Shown here one piece after another: positions 45,262 to 53,134 of a stretch of 53,134 nucleotides of DNA; the first letter of the stretch is position 1, and the number at the start of each line of letters is the position of its first letter. The stretch comes from Candidatus Endomicrobiellum mastotermitis. Its GTDB lineage: Bacteria; Elusimicrobiota; Endomicrobiia; Endomicrobiales; Endomicrobiaceae. Position numbers and translations under genes: made by a program. Location of the stretch: the NCBI GenBank assembly GCA_031272445.1, contig JAISTT010000006.1:1-53134 (forward strand), written 5' to 3'. The notes under the pieces are model-generated. The model had not been told where the DNA came from and did not search any database. It worked only from the letters and a program-made list of their open reading frames with translations.

Positions 45262-46935
45262 ATGTATAAAGAGTCAACTTGTATTTCAAAACTCCAGATA
45301 GAAAGAAGAAAATTCAAACCTGTTCTTCCGGATATACTTAAAAAGGGTGTTTCTTTTATAAAACCTGTTAAAGGGAAGGCTACAAACTCTGCTGTTAATC
45401 AAGATGATTTGAGGGGAATTTTTAAAAATACGTATGGTTTACCTGAAATTACGTTTAAGAAAGGGGTAAATAAAGATATTACGAAAAAATCTTTAAAAGT
45501 TGCTGTAGTTCTATCTGGAGGACAAGCTCCTGGAGGACATAATGTTATAGCTGGACTTTTTGATGGACTAAAAAAAACAAATGAAAAAAATGTTTTGATA
45601 GGATATTTAGGTGGGCCTTCGGGAATTTTAGAGAATAGATATAAATTGATTTCTGAAAAGATGTTATGTAATTATAGAAACACAGGCGGTTTTGATTTTA
45701 TACAATCTGGAAGAACAAAAATTGAAACACCTGAACAGTTTTGCTTAACCAAAGATAATCTTTCGAATTCTAAAGTTGATGCGCTAGTAATTGTCGGAGG
45801 GGATGATTCAAATACAAATGCTGCTATGATAGCTGAATATATGAGAAAAGAAAATTTAAATAAGTTTATTGTAGGAGTTCCAAAAACTATTGATGGTGAC
45901 TTGAAGAATAAATATATTGAAACTTCTTTTGGTTTTGATACAGCTACAAAAATTTATTCAGAACTTGTTGGAAATATTTGCAGAGATGCAAATTCGTCAC
46001 GAAAATACTGGCATTTTGTGCGTCTTATGGGAAGGAGTGCTTCTCATGTTACTTTGGAAGTCGGATTTAAAACTCAACCTAATATAGTTTTAATTGGCGA
46101 AGAAATTTTAGCAAATAAAATGACACTTGCTGAAATAGTTGAAAGTATTGTTAGTGTTGTAGTTAAACGAGCACAGGATGGTAAAAATTTTGGAGTTGTT
46201 TTGGTACCAGAGGGGCTCATAGAGTTTATATATGAGATAAAAAAGTTAATATCTAATTTAAACGATGTTTTAGCTGAAAATACTGAGATTATTGCAAGAT
46301 TTAATTCAATTGAAGAAAAAAAAGAATTTATTTATGCTAAGCTTCCTAAAGAACATTCAGATTTAATGAAATCTTTTCCTGTAGAAATTGCTTCACAATT
46401 TATGTTAGATAGAGATCCTCATGGGAATGTTCAAGTATCATTGATTGAAACGGAAAAACTTTTAGTTGAGATGGTACAAAAAAGGCTTTTAGAGCTTGAG
46501 AAAGTGCATAAGTATGAATGTAAATTCTCAGCAATTACACATTTTTTTGGATATGAGGGGCGTTGTGGGATACCGTCAAATTTTGATGCTAATTACACTT
46601 ATGCTTTAGGATATAATGCGGCTATGCTTATATTAAATGGACTTACAGGTTATTTATCGTCAGTGAGAAATCTTGTAAGACCTCCAAAGTACTGGGAGTG
46701 TGGAGGAGTTCCTCTTACGATGATGATGAATATTGAAAAAAGACATGGCAGTGATAAACCTGTCATACAAAAAGCTTTAGTTGATTTGAATGGGAAACCA
46801 TTCAAAAAATTTATGAAAAGTAGAGACAAATGGGCTGTTAGCGAAAGTTATGTTTTTCCAGGACCTATACAGTATTTTGGGCCTTCAGAACTAACAGATA
46901 TGATAACTAGAACACTTCAATATGAACGCTCTTAA
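45262..46935 (+). CDS. pfp: Diphosphate--fructose-6-phosphate 1-phosphotransferase (PPi-PFK)
   Basis: The enzyme phosphorylates fructose-6-phosphate with pyrophosphate instead of ATP, reversibly, so it serves glycolysis and gluconeogenesis. The 557-residue product belongs to the long PFP class. It has VVLSGGQAPGGHNVIAGLFD near 82-101, VGGDDSNTNAAMIAEYM (the second aspartate of GGDD is the PPi-specificity mark), and catalytic PKTIDGDLKNKYIETSFGFD, followed by MGRSASHVTLEV. AGAGAGGAAAA stands before the ATG inside the upstream gene. Its place at the end of an LPS operon is unusual. No loss of catalytic residues is seen. Confidence 0.96.
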   Translation: MYKESTCISKLQIERRKFKPVLPDILKKGVSFIKPVKGKATNSAVNQDDLRGIFKNTYGLPEITFKKGVNKDITKKSLKVAVVLSGGQAPGGHNVIAGLFDGLKKTNEKNVLIGYLGGPSGILENRYKLISEKMLCNYRNTGGFDFIQSGRTKIETPEQFCLTKDNLSNSKVDALVIVGGDDSNTNAAMIAEYMRKENLNKFIVGVPKTIDGDLKNKYIETSFGFDTATKIYSELVGNICRDANSSRKYWHFVRLMGRSASHVTLEVGFKTQPNIVLIGEEILANKMTLAEIVESIVSVVVKRAQDGKNFGVVLVPEGLIEFIYEIKKLISNLNDVLAENTEIIARFNSIEEKKEFIYAKLPKEHSDLMKSFPVEIASQFMLDRDPHGNVQVSLIETEKLLVEMVQKRLLELEKVHKYECKFSAITHFFGYEGRCGIPSNFDANYTYALGYNAAMLILNGLTGYLSSVRNLVRPPKYWECGGVPLTMMMNIEKRHGSDKPVIQKALVDLNGKPFKKFMKSRDKWAVSESYVFPGPIQYFGPSELTDMITRTLQYERS

Positions 46936-47943
46936 ATAAAATGTGTCTTTTTAAGTAGGCTTTATAAAAATATATAATAATATGTGATATGTAAATTCAA
47001 TTATACACAACAACTTAATAAGGACTGAGGTAGATAAAAATTAAAAAGATATAAGAGAGAAAAATATTATTATTATTATTTACATTGATGTTGATAGTTT
47101 GATCAGTTTTCTTGCATCTATCAGAAGAGGGGTGAGTTTTTTCGTCAAGAGAGTATTTATAGGAATATATTATTTTACGTTTTCATGTGATAAGAAAGAT
47201 GTTTGTTATGGGAGAGATGTAAAAAATACTATGGAAAAAGATTTGTTATTGGTAGATTCTTCGATCGTTGCGATATTGAAACTTGCAAGATGGAGTTGAA
47301 ATTTATTAATAATTTTAGAGTTTATATATTTATATGAATAAGAAGGTTTTTTTTTGGAGCTTACAAATGTGTAAATGAAAATGTGATGTTTGTTTTAGGA
47401 ATAAAGTGTATAGTGCCGAAGAAGTGTAAATTCCTTTAATGCTTATAAGATAGAAAAGGCTGTTTTCAAAACAGGTATAACAACTTTTAATAGAATTGGA
47501 ATTATTGGGGGAAGTTAGTAGGTTTTGAAAAAGCTCCATTCTTGTTAATGGTTTTGGTATATTAAGTTGAGGGTTAATAAATATATTTATTAGATAATAG
47601 AAGTATGAATTTAGTTTTGAAATTAATAGATTAATGTAATGAGAAAATTAAAATCTTGAGTAAAAATAAAAGAGAATTTTATATTGTACAATTTATATAA
47701 GTTATGAGTTAATATATAAAGATAAAAAGATATAAGTGTGATACAATTTTTGAAACTTTAGAAATTTACTATACTTTTTGTTATAATTGTCTTGATCTTG
47801 GTGAGGGGTAATGGCTTGAGCTAGTTTAAAGGATAAGTTTTTTAGTTGGTAATAGGTACATACACACTAAACTAAATGTTAAATAAATTAAAAATCGTAA
47901 TATAGATTGTATTATAAGTTGTGAATGTAAAAGATGAGAGAGA
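46936..47943. other. 1 kb gap between pfp and tRNA-Ala, mostly eroded sequence
   Basis: It contains an open but unfamiliar stretch at 47066-47299 (listed separately) and scattered short fragments near 47435-47517 (KIEKAVFKTGITTFNRIGII before a stop). A short (TAT)n run occurs near 47066-47083. The last 200 bases should hold the tRNA-Ala promoter. No RNA family was recognised. Confidence 0.45.
47066..47520 (+). pseudogene. Probable remnant of a protein gene, family not recognised
   Basis: The frame covering 47099-47299 reads IDVDSLISFLASIRRG and then VFIGIYYFTFSCDKKD, ending LKLARWS. A further fragment in another frame follows. The IDVDS start vaguely recalls Y-family polymerases, but no later motif supports that. 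It has no ribosome binding site and looks like a decayed gene rather than a functional small one. Confidence 0.3.
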
Positions 47944-48016
<73 letters not shown>

Positions 48017-48142
48017 TAGGTTGGGAGAACCTTGATTATACAATTGAGAATTATTAGTTGTATGAAAAATTTTGTGTAGCTGTCTAAGGAAAATTATGAT
48101 TTTGAAGTTAAGAGTTTTTATTAGGTTTTGAGGGATAGTCGA

Positions 48143-48715
48143 GTGGTTTTGAGAGTTATTTCCGGTACGGCACGTGGAAGGATATTAAAAACTTTGCCTA
48201 TTAATGATTTATCTATACGTCCTATGCTTGGCAGAATAAAAAAATCTGTTTTTGACATAATAAAATTTAAAGTTCCTTCTTCTATTTTTATTGATTTATT
48301 TGCAGGTGTAGGTTCAGTTGGAATTGAAGCGCTTTCAAGAGGTGCAAGAAAAGTTACATTTGTAGAATTGAACAATAATTCTTTGTCGCTTATTAGTCAT
48401 AATATAAGTATGCTGGGTTTTACTGATAGGACAGAAATAATTAAATGCGATATAATGAAAAATTTTTCTGTTTTACGAGGTAAATATGATATAATCTTCG
48501 TAGGTCCTCCTTACAGAGATAAAAATAAGAATGTACTTGCGTTTACGTATAATGTATTAAAGAACTCTGTAAAGTATGATATTTTTAAGAGTGATTCTGT
48601 ACTTATTACACAAAGACACATAAAAGAATCTGTAAAAAATGTTGCTGGACTTGAATGTTTTAGATTTGAAAAATATTGCGATACTCTTATTTCTTTTTAT
48701 AAGCGTGTAATTTAG
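48143..48715 (+). CDS. rsmD: 16S rRNA (guanine966-N2)-methyltransferase RsmD with altered catalytic motif
   Basis: RsmD methylates G966 of 16S rRNA. The product has about 190 residues and carries LRVISGTARGRILKT, IRPMLGRIKKSVFDII, and the SAM-binding FIDLFAGVGSVGIEALSRGA. The motif that should read DPPY/DPPF reads VGPPYRD: Gly121, codon GGT at 48503-48505, one A-to-G change from aspartate. Because that aspartate positions the target base, activity may be lowered or lost although the frame is intact. GTG 48143 is chosen because GAGGGAT lies about six bases upstream; the open TTG 48128 would add five residues. Confidence 0.9.
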   Translation: MVLRVISGTARGRILKTLPINDLSIRPMLGRIKKSVFDIIKFKVPSSIFIDLFAGVGSVGIEALSRGARKVTFVELNNNSLSLISHNISMLGFTDRTEIIKCDIMKNFSVLRGKYDIIFVGPPYRDKNKNVLAFTYNVLKNSVKYDIFKSDSVLITQRHIKESVKNVAGLECFRFEKYCDTLISFYKRVI

Positions 48716-48727
48716 AAAAATATAAAA

Positions 48728-49471
48728 ATGAGACAGGATTTTAAGATAAGTTATTCAAGGATTAACTCGTATTTGTTTTGTCCTTATAAATACAAACTTG
48801 TGTATTTAGATAATATTTATGTTCCTGTGAGTGTAGAGATTACTTTTGGACGTATAATTCATAAAACTCTTGAGCAGTTTCATAGTCTTAAAGAGCTAAA
48901 TCATGATTTATTATTTGAGTGTTATGATGATTCATGGAGAAATGATGGGTTTGATAATCCTCAACAGATTTTTGAGTATTATCAACGAGGCAAACAAATG
49001 CTGGAGAACTACTATAGGTCTTTTAAGGAATCAAATACTGAAGTTTTGTATGTTGAAAAGGCGTTTGATACTAATATAGGAAAATACAAGTTTATGGGTA
49101 TTATTGACAGAATTGATAGATACCCTGATGGTGCGTATGAAATTATAGATTATAAAACTCATATAAGGGCATGGGACCCTGAAAAGGTAAACAAGGATTT
49201 ACAGTTAAGTTTTTATGCCTATGCTTGTAAGAGCATTTTTGGTTTTGGTCCAAAGAAAATGTCAGTTTACTTTTTATCAGAAAATAAAAAAGTTTATGCT
49301 GTAAAATCTCTGAGTGAAATATCTAATGCAATAAATGTTGCAATAAGTACTTCTGAAAATATAGTGGCTGAAAATTTTGATCCAGATATTTCGAAGTGTC
49401 AGGTATGTGATTTAAAATTTAAGTGTAGGTTTTCAGTTTGCAGAGTTAAAAATCTACACAGGAGAAATTGA
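48728..49471 (+). CDS. RecB-family PD-(D/E)XK exonuclease with Fe-S cysteines
   Basis: The 247-residue protein is a stand-alone PD-(D/E)XK nuclease of the RecB/Cas4/AddB-C-terminal type. In order: SYSRINSYLFCPYKYKLVYL with the first cluster cysteine, FGRIIHKTLEQFH (motif with histidine), GIIDRIDRYPDGAYEIIDYK with catalytic Asp and the D...D-x-K core, QLSFYAYACK (QxxxY), and CQVCDLKFKCRF supplying three more cysteines. Such proteins act in DNA repair. No CRISPR array or cas genes occur here, so a Cas4 role is unlikely. It overlaps argB by one base (TGATG). Confidence 0.88.
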   Translation: MRQDFKISYSRINSYLFCPYKYKLVYLDNIYVPVSVEITFGRIIHKTLEQFHSLKELNHDLLFECYDDSWRNDGFDNPQQIFEYYQRGKQMLENYYRSFKESNTEVLYVEKAFDTNIGKYKFMGIIDRIDRYPDGAYEIIDYKTHIRAWDPEKVNKDLQLSFYAYACKSIFGFGPKKMSVYFLSENKKVYAVKSLSEISNAINVAISTSENIVAENFDPDISKCQVCDLKFKCRFSVCRVKNLHRRN

Positions 49472-50220
49472 TGAAACCTTTGACAGTGGTGAAGTTTGGT
49501 GGGAGTTTAGCTAATAATGTACAGGCACGAGATAGGTTCCTTAAAGAAACTGCCAAAATTTCACAGACTCAAAGTATTATTTTAGTTCATGGTGGAGGTT
49601 CTGAAATAAATGCTTTGCTTGAAAAGTTTTCTATAAAAAGCAAATTTGTGGATGGCTTAAGATTTACTGATGCGGAGACTCTTAGTGTTGTTGAAATGGC
49701 ACTAAGTGGTAAAGTAAATAGAATTTTAACAACAGGTCTCATAAAGAATGGAGCTAATGCTGTTGGAATATCAGGTAAAGATGGAAAAAGTGTGATATGT
49801 AGGCAACTAAAAAAATTTGGGTTTGTTGGTGAGCCTATTAGAGTAGATGAAAAGCTTGTAAATGTTCTAGTAAGAAACGGGTTTTTACCTGTTATAGCTT
49901 CGATTGCTGCTGATGTTAAGGGTAACGTTATGAATGTTAATGCTGATGCTTTAGCTGCTTCAATGGCTATAACTTTTAAAGCGAGGAAACTTATATTTTT
50001 GACAGATGTTGCTGGTGTGCTTGATAAAAATAAAAATACTATTAGAGAAATTAGGGTAAAAGATATAAGGAATCTTATAAAAGACCGGATTATAAATGGA
50101 GGAATGATACCGAAAATTAAAGGTTGTGCTGATTCTGTTAAAAAGGGTGTGAGAGAAGTGTGGATAGCAGATGGAGTGAGCGGAATATATGATATAAAGG
50201 GAACAGTAGTAAGAATATGA
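49471..50220 (+). CDS. argB: Acetylglutamate kinase
   Basis: ArgB phosphorylates N-acetylglutamate, step two of arginine synthesis and in many bacteria the feedback-regulated one. The 249-residue product begins MKPLTVVKFGGSLANN and has LVHGGGSEINALLEKF, DAETLSVVEMALSGKVNR, NVNADALAASMAI, and NGGMIPKIKGC near the end. ATG at 49471 is chosen because AGGAG lies upstream; TTG at 49468 is the alternative. It lacks the N-terminal helix found in arginine-inhibited hexameric forms, so strong arginine feedback is not predicted. It overlaps argD by four bases (ATGA). Confidence 0.96.
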   Translation: MKPLTVVKFGGSLANNVQARDRFLKETAKISQTQSIILVHGGGSEINALLEKFSIKSKFVDGLRFTDAETLSVVEMALSGKVNRILTTGLIKNGANAVGISGKDGKSVICRQLKKFGFVGEPIRVDEKLVNVLVRNGFLPVIASIAADVKGNVMNVNADALAASMAITFKARKLIFLTDVAGVLDKNKNTIREIRVKDIRNLIKDRIINGGMIPKIKGCADSVKKGVREVWIADGVSGIYDIKGTVVRI

Positions 50221-51419
50221 ATATAAAACAAATTGAAGAAAAATATTTTATGCGTACATATAAGCGTGTCAATTTAGTAGTAAAGAAAGCTAAAGGTCAA
50301 TTTTTGTGGGATGAAAATGGCAAAAAATATCTTGATTTTTTTGCTGGCATAAGCGTGTGCAATGTAGGTCATTGCAATGATTCTGTTATAAAAGCTGCAA
50401 AAGAGCAGTTGGATAGTTTTGCACATATTTCAAATTTATATTATGTGCCTTCACAAATTAAGCTAGGTGAGGAACTTACAAAAAGAATATTTCCAGATGG
50501 AAGAGTTTTCTTCTCAAATTCTGGGGCTGAAGCAAACGAGTGTGCAATAAAACTTGCAAGGAAGTGGGGTTTTTTAAATTCTTCTGAAAATAGGAATAAT
50601 AAGTATGAAATAATATGTTTTAGAAATTCTTTTCACGGTAGGACTTTGGCAACGCTTTCTGCTACAGGACAGGAGAAATTTCATAAATTTTTTAGGCCAT
50701 TGCAAGAAAAGTTTGTTTTTGCTGAAATTAATGATATAGAATCAGTGAAAAAATTCGTAAGTGAAAGAACTGTTGCCATAATGATAGAACCTATACAGGG
50801 AGAAGGCGGTTTAATTCCATCAGAAAAAATGTTTTTAAAGGAGTTGAGAACACTTTGTGATAAAAATGATCTTCTTTTGATTTTTGATGAAATACAGTGT
50901 GGTATGGGTCGTACTGGAAAATTTTGTGCTTTTGAGAATTACGATGTCAGACCTGATATTGTTACTTTGGCGAAGTCTTTGGCTAATGGTTTGCCGTTAG
51001 GAGCTGTTGTGGCTTCAAAAAAGTGCGCTGAAATTTTTGTTTATGGTGATCATGGGTCTACGTTTGGAGGAAATCCTGTTTCATGTGCGGCAGCTCTTGA
51101 AGTGTTGAATATTCTTAATTCAAGGTTTTTAAATGATTCTTTAGAAGTTGCAAAATATCTTTTTTTAAAACTAGAAGACTTAAAAGAGAAATATTCAATT
51201 ATAAAAGATATAAGAGGGTTTGGTTTAATGTTAGGTGTAGATCTTACGATAAACGGTTCAAATATAGTAGACTATTGCTTGGACAAGGGGTTAATTATAA
51301 ACTGTATACATGATACGGTTTTGAGGCTGTTGCCTCCACTTATAATTACAAAAAGTGATGTAGATTTTGCTACAAGGATTTTAGATGAAGCTTTAGGTTA
51401 TAGTTCAGCTGCAAAATAA
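50217..51419 (+). CDS. argD: Acetylornithine aminotransferase
   Basis: This PLP enzyme converts N-acetylglutamate semialdehyde to N-acetylornithine and may also serve lysine synthesis. The 400-residue product has KYLDFFAGISVCNVGHC, VFFSNSGAEANECAIKLARK, FHGRTLATLSATGQ, IFDEIQCGMGRTGKFCAFE, and the PLP lysine in TLAKSLANGLPLGAVVA, then HGSTFGGNPVSCAAALEVL. It is class III and in an argB-argD-argG order. It overlaps argB by four bases. Confidence 0.97.
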   Translation: MNIKQIEEKYFMRTYKRVNLVVKKAKGQFLWDENGKKYLDFFAGISVCNVGHCNDSVIKAAKEQLDSFAHISNLYYVPSQIKLGEELTKRIFPDGRVFFSNSGAEANECAIKLARKWGFLNSSENRNNKYEIICFRNSFHGRTLATLSATGQEKFHKFFRPLQEKFVFAEINDIESVKKFVSERTVAIMIEPIQGEGGLIPSEKMFLKELRTLCDKNDLLLIFDEIQCGMGRTGKFCAFENYDVRPDIVTLAKSLANGLPLGAVVASKKCAEIFVYGDHGSTFGGNPVSCAAALEVLNILNSRFLNDSLEVAKYLFLKLEDLKEKYSIIKDIRGFGLMLGVDLTINGSNIVDYCLDKGLIINCIHDTVLRLLPPLIITKSDVDFATRILDEALGYSSAAK

Positions 51420-51505
51420 GCTTTAGTTAGATTGCTTTAAATGTAATTTTTAATGTTCATATATATTACTGATGAAAATAGAAAATATGAAAAGGATGTG
51501 TTGAA

Positions 51506-52726
51506 ATGACGATTAACAATGAAAAGAACAGTGTTAAAAAAGTAGTTGTTGCTTATTCAGGTGGTCTTGATACATCTATTATTTTGTCTTGGATAAAGGA
51601 AAACTATAATTGTGATGTTATTGCTTGTTGTGTGGATGTTGGACAAGGGTCAGAATTGGAAGGACTGAATGAAAAAGCGAAGAGAACAGGTGCCTTAAAA
51701 TCATATATAATTGATGCTAAGGAAGAGTTTGTTGTTGATTATATTTATCCAACTATAAAAGCAAACGCTTTATATGAGAATAAATATTATTTGGGCACTT
51801 CGCTTGCAAGACCGGTGATTGCGAAAAAAATTGCAGATATAGTGAAAAAGGAAAAAGCTGATGCTGTTTGCCATGGTGCGACCGGTAAAGGAAATGATCA
51901 GGTGCGTTTTGAACTCGCTTTTAAGGCTTTAATACCAGATGTAAAAATTATTGCTCCGTGGAGAGAATGGGATATAAAATCAAGAGAAGATGCAATTAAT
52001 TATGCAAAAAAAAGGAATATACCAGTTCCAGTAACTAAAGAGAAGCCTTACTCTTCGGATGCAAATTTATGGCATATTTCTTATGAGGGCGGAATTTTAG
52101 AAGACGTTGAAAATGAGTACGATGATTCAATGTTTAAAATGACTGTTTCGCATGAAAAAGCTCCGGATAAGTCTACTTATGTTACTATAGGATTTGAGAG
52201 TGGTATACCAGTTTCTATAGATGGTAAAAAATTGTCGCCTGTTGAACTAATTGTAGAATTAAATGAAATTGCTGGTGCAAATGGGATAGGCAGAACTGAT
52301 ATGGTTGAAAATAGACTTGTTGGTATGAAATCAAGAGGTGTTTATGAAGCTCCCGCAGCTACTATTTTATATGCAGCCCATGAAGAATTAGAATCTGTCT
52401 CTATGGATCGCGATACACTGCACTTTAAGCAAGCTCTTGCTTATAAGTATGCAGAGATTGCATATTATGGATTGTGGTTTTCTCCACTTAGAGAAGCTCT
52501 TGATGCTTTTGTTAATGAAACTCAAAAGTATGTCACTGGTAGTGTTAAGTTAAGGCTTTATAAGGGAAATATTGTACCTGCAGCAAGGATTGCGAAATAT
52601 TCTCTATATTCTGAAAAGCTTGCAACTTTTGAAAAAGATGAAATTTACAATCATAAGGATGCTGAGGGTTTCATTAATTTGTGGGGTCTTCCTACGAAAG
52701 TGTATGCTACACTGAGAAAGAAATAA
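51506..52726 (+). CDS. argG: Argininosuccinate synthase
   Basis: ArgG joins citrulline and aspartate using ATP. The 406-residue product begins with the PP-loop [19 protein letters not shown], then [45 protein letters not shown], and [30 protein letters not shown] precedes the ATG. argH, which should follow in the pathway, is not found in the 400 bases downstream. Confidence 0.98.
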   Translation: MTINNEKNSVKKVVVAYSGGLDTSIILSWIKENYNCDVIACCVDVGQGSELEGLNEKAKRTGALKSYIIDAKEEFVVDYIYPTIKANALYENKYYLGTSLARPVIAKKIADIVKKEKADAVCHGATGKGNDQVRFELAFKALIPDVKIIAPWREWDIKSREDAINYAKKRNIPVPVTKEKPYSSDANLWHISYEGGILEDVENEYDDSMFKMTVSHEKAPDKSTYVTIGFESGIPVSIDGKKLSPVELIVELNEIAGANGIGRTDMVENRLVGMKSRGVYEAPAATILYAAHEELESVSMDRDTLHFKQALAYKYAEIAYYGLWFSPLREALDAFVNETQKYVTGSVKLRLYKGNIVPAARIAKYSLYSEKLATFEKDEIYNHKDAEGFINLWGLPTKVYATLRKK

Positions 52727-52923
52727 AATAAGTAAGCGAGAGGCGCGCATCACATCATGCACATGCATTTAATAGTAAATAAAAAGTAGAGTTTTTGTTA
52801 GTTTTCACTTTTATGTTACATGAAATTTCAAGAAAGTCATTTTTTAAGCAGAAAATAGTTAGTGAAGTATATAAAATTTAGTGTGTGTTCTCGTATACTG
52901 TGTTTAGTGCAATAGATAACTAC

Positions 52924-53031
52924 ATGGTATTCATTGATCCGTATTATCCATGCAACCGTGGTTTTTACAGGGTTGATGATAGTACCACAAGTACAAATAC
53001 CACAAGTACAAATACCACCACTAACGGCTAA
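52924..53031 (+). CDS. Possible 35-residue peptide or gene fragment with Thr/Ser/Asn repeats
   Basis: From ATG 52924 the frame reads MVFIDPYYPCNRGFYRVDD, then STTSTNTTSTNTTTNG. It is open upstream to 52885 (GTG) with further protein-like sequence. The low-complexity tail is produced by a tandem repeat. It resembles the end of a larger exported or surface protein rather than a complete gene. No ribosome binding site is visible. Confidence 0.3.
   Translation: MVFIDPYYPCNRGFYRVDDSTTSTNTTSTNTTTNG
52984..53013 (+). repeat. Two perfect copies of a 15-base tandem repeat
   Basis: ACCACAAGTACAAAT is repeated twice head to tail, with a degenerate third copy beginning ACCACCACTAA. The period is a multiple of three and encodes TTSTN units. 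Confidence 0.85.
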
Positions 53032-53134
53032 TACAAGTAAATTAAGAGAGAATTGATTGTGGAAAAATTTTTATAGACATAAGTATTATATAGTTTCTGT
53101 TTTAAATAGAAGTGCAAGTTTATAGCATATCCTT

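Larger units (their letters stand above)
52727..53134. other. Right-edge region after argG
   Basis: This stretch of 408 bases has no normal gene. It includes the small repeat-bearing frame listed next. No hairpin terminator was seen after argG. Confidence 0.4.

Noticed and set aside
47066-47130. Y-family DNA polymerase start (IDVDS)
   Set aside because: No other polymerase motif follows in any frame.
48728-49471. Cas4 reading of the PD-(D/E)XK nuclease
   Set aside because: No CRISPR array or cas genes in the window; the motifs fit stand-alone RecB-like repair nucleases equally well.
49587-50231. A 214-codon minus-strand frame antisense to argB
   Set aside because: argB is complete and canonical on the plus strand; the antisense frame has no domain or ribosome binding site.

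Overview
The window is AT-rich bacterial chromosome (roughly 70% A+T by eye) with the gene set of a Gram-negative, fermentative bacterium undergoing genome reduction. It has LPS genes (waaA and three GT9 heptosyltransferase-type domains), PPi-dependent phosphofructokinase, HydG of [FeFe]-hydrogenase maturation, nearly complete arginine biosynthesis, single-copy housekeeping genes, and long stretches of apparently decayed coding sequence. This combination fits the Endomicrobia (Elusimicrobiota), in particular a termite-gut protist endosymbiont such as 'Candidatus Endomicrobium trichonymphae'. That assignment is inference from gene content and style, not a database match.

Layout. 1-4052 (minus): truncated ychF, proA and an aconitase. 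4.6-7.7 kb (plus): gapA, pgk, secG, tRNA-Leu and tRNA-Gly. 7.7-10.0 kb: a 2.3 kb stretch without an intact gene. 10.0-12.75 kb: der, plsY, an HU-family gene, a merR-family gene and tRNA-Pro. 12.9-14.1 kb: two convergent, unfamiliar genes for predicted exported proteins with cysteine-rich ends. 14.9-18.1 kb: thrS and hydG. 18.1-20.5 kb: groES-groEL behind two near-identical consensus promoters, each with a degenerate CIRCE-like operator, closed by a strong terminator. 20.5-23.6 kb (minus): xerC/D and topA. 24.2-34.1 kb: rsmI, argC, argJ, tsaC, glyA, tRNA-Asp, suhB, nth, nadC, birA, ybaB and a convergent OGG2-type glycosylase. 34.2-40.3 kb: HD-domain gene, tgt, yajC, a second HD-domain gene, secD, secF and a possible B12-methionine-synthase activation-domain protein. 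40.4-46.9 kb: waaA, an acyltransferase/heptosyltransferase fusion, two more GT9 genes and pfp. 47.9-52.7 kb: tRNA-Ala, rsmD, a RecB-like Fe-S nuclease, argB, argD and argG. The right edge holds a short Thr/Ser/Asn-repeat reading frame.

How it works together. gapA, pgk and pfp give a PPi-linked glycolysis. proA and aconitase belong to glutamate-family synthesis, and argC/J/B/D/G run from glutamate to argininosuccinate (argH and the ornithine carbamoyltransferase gene are outside the window). yajC, secD, secF and secG are the accessory Sec machinery that would serve the exported proteins. The waaA cluster builds the Kdo/heptose inner core. groESL looks strongly expressed, as is common in insect-associated and protist-associated symbionts.

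Most notable are the duplicated groESL promoter/operator module and the convergent pair of novel exported proteins that share a DE[D/E]DFML[F/Y]R motif. Three catalytic or ligand-site departures also stand out: ArgJ has eight extra residues beside its self-cleavage site, the second Fe-S cysteine of Nth is histidine, and the DPPY motif of RsmD reads GPPY. No CRISPR array, insertion sequence, prophage or rRNA gene was seen.
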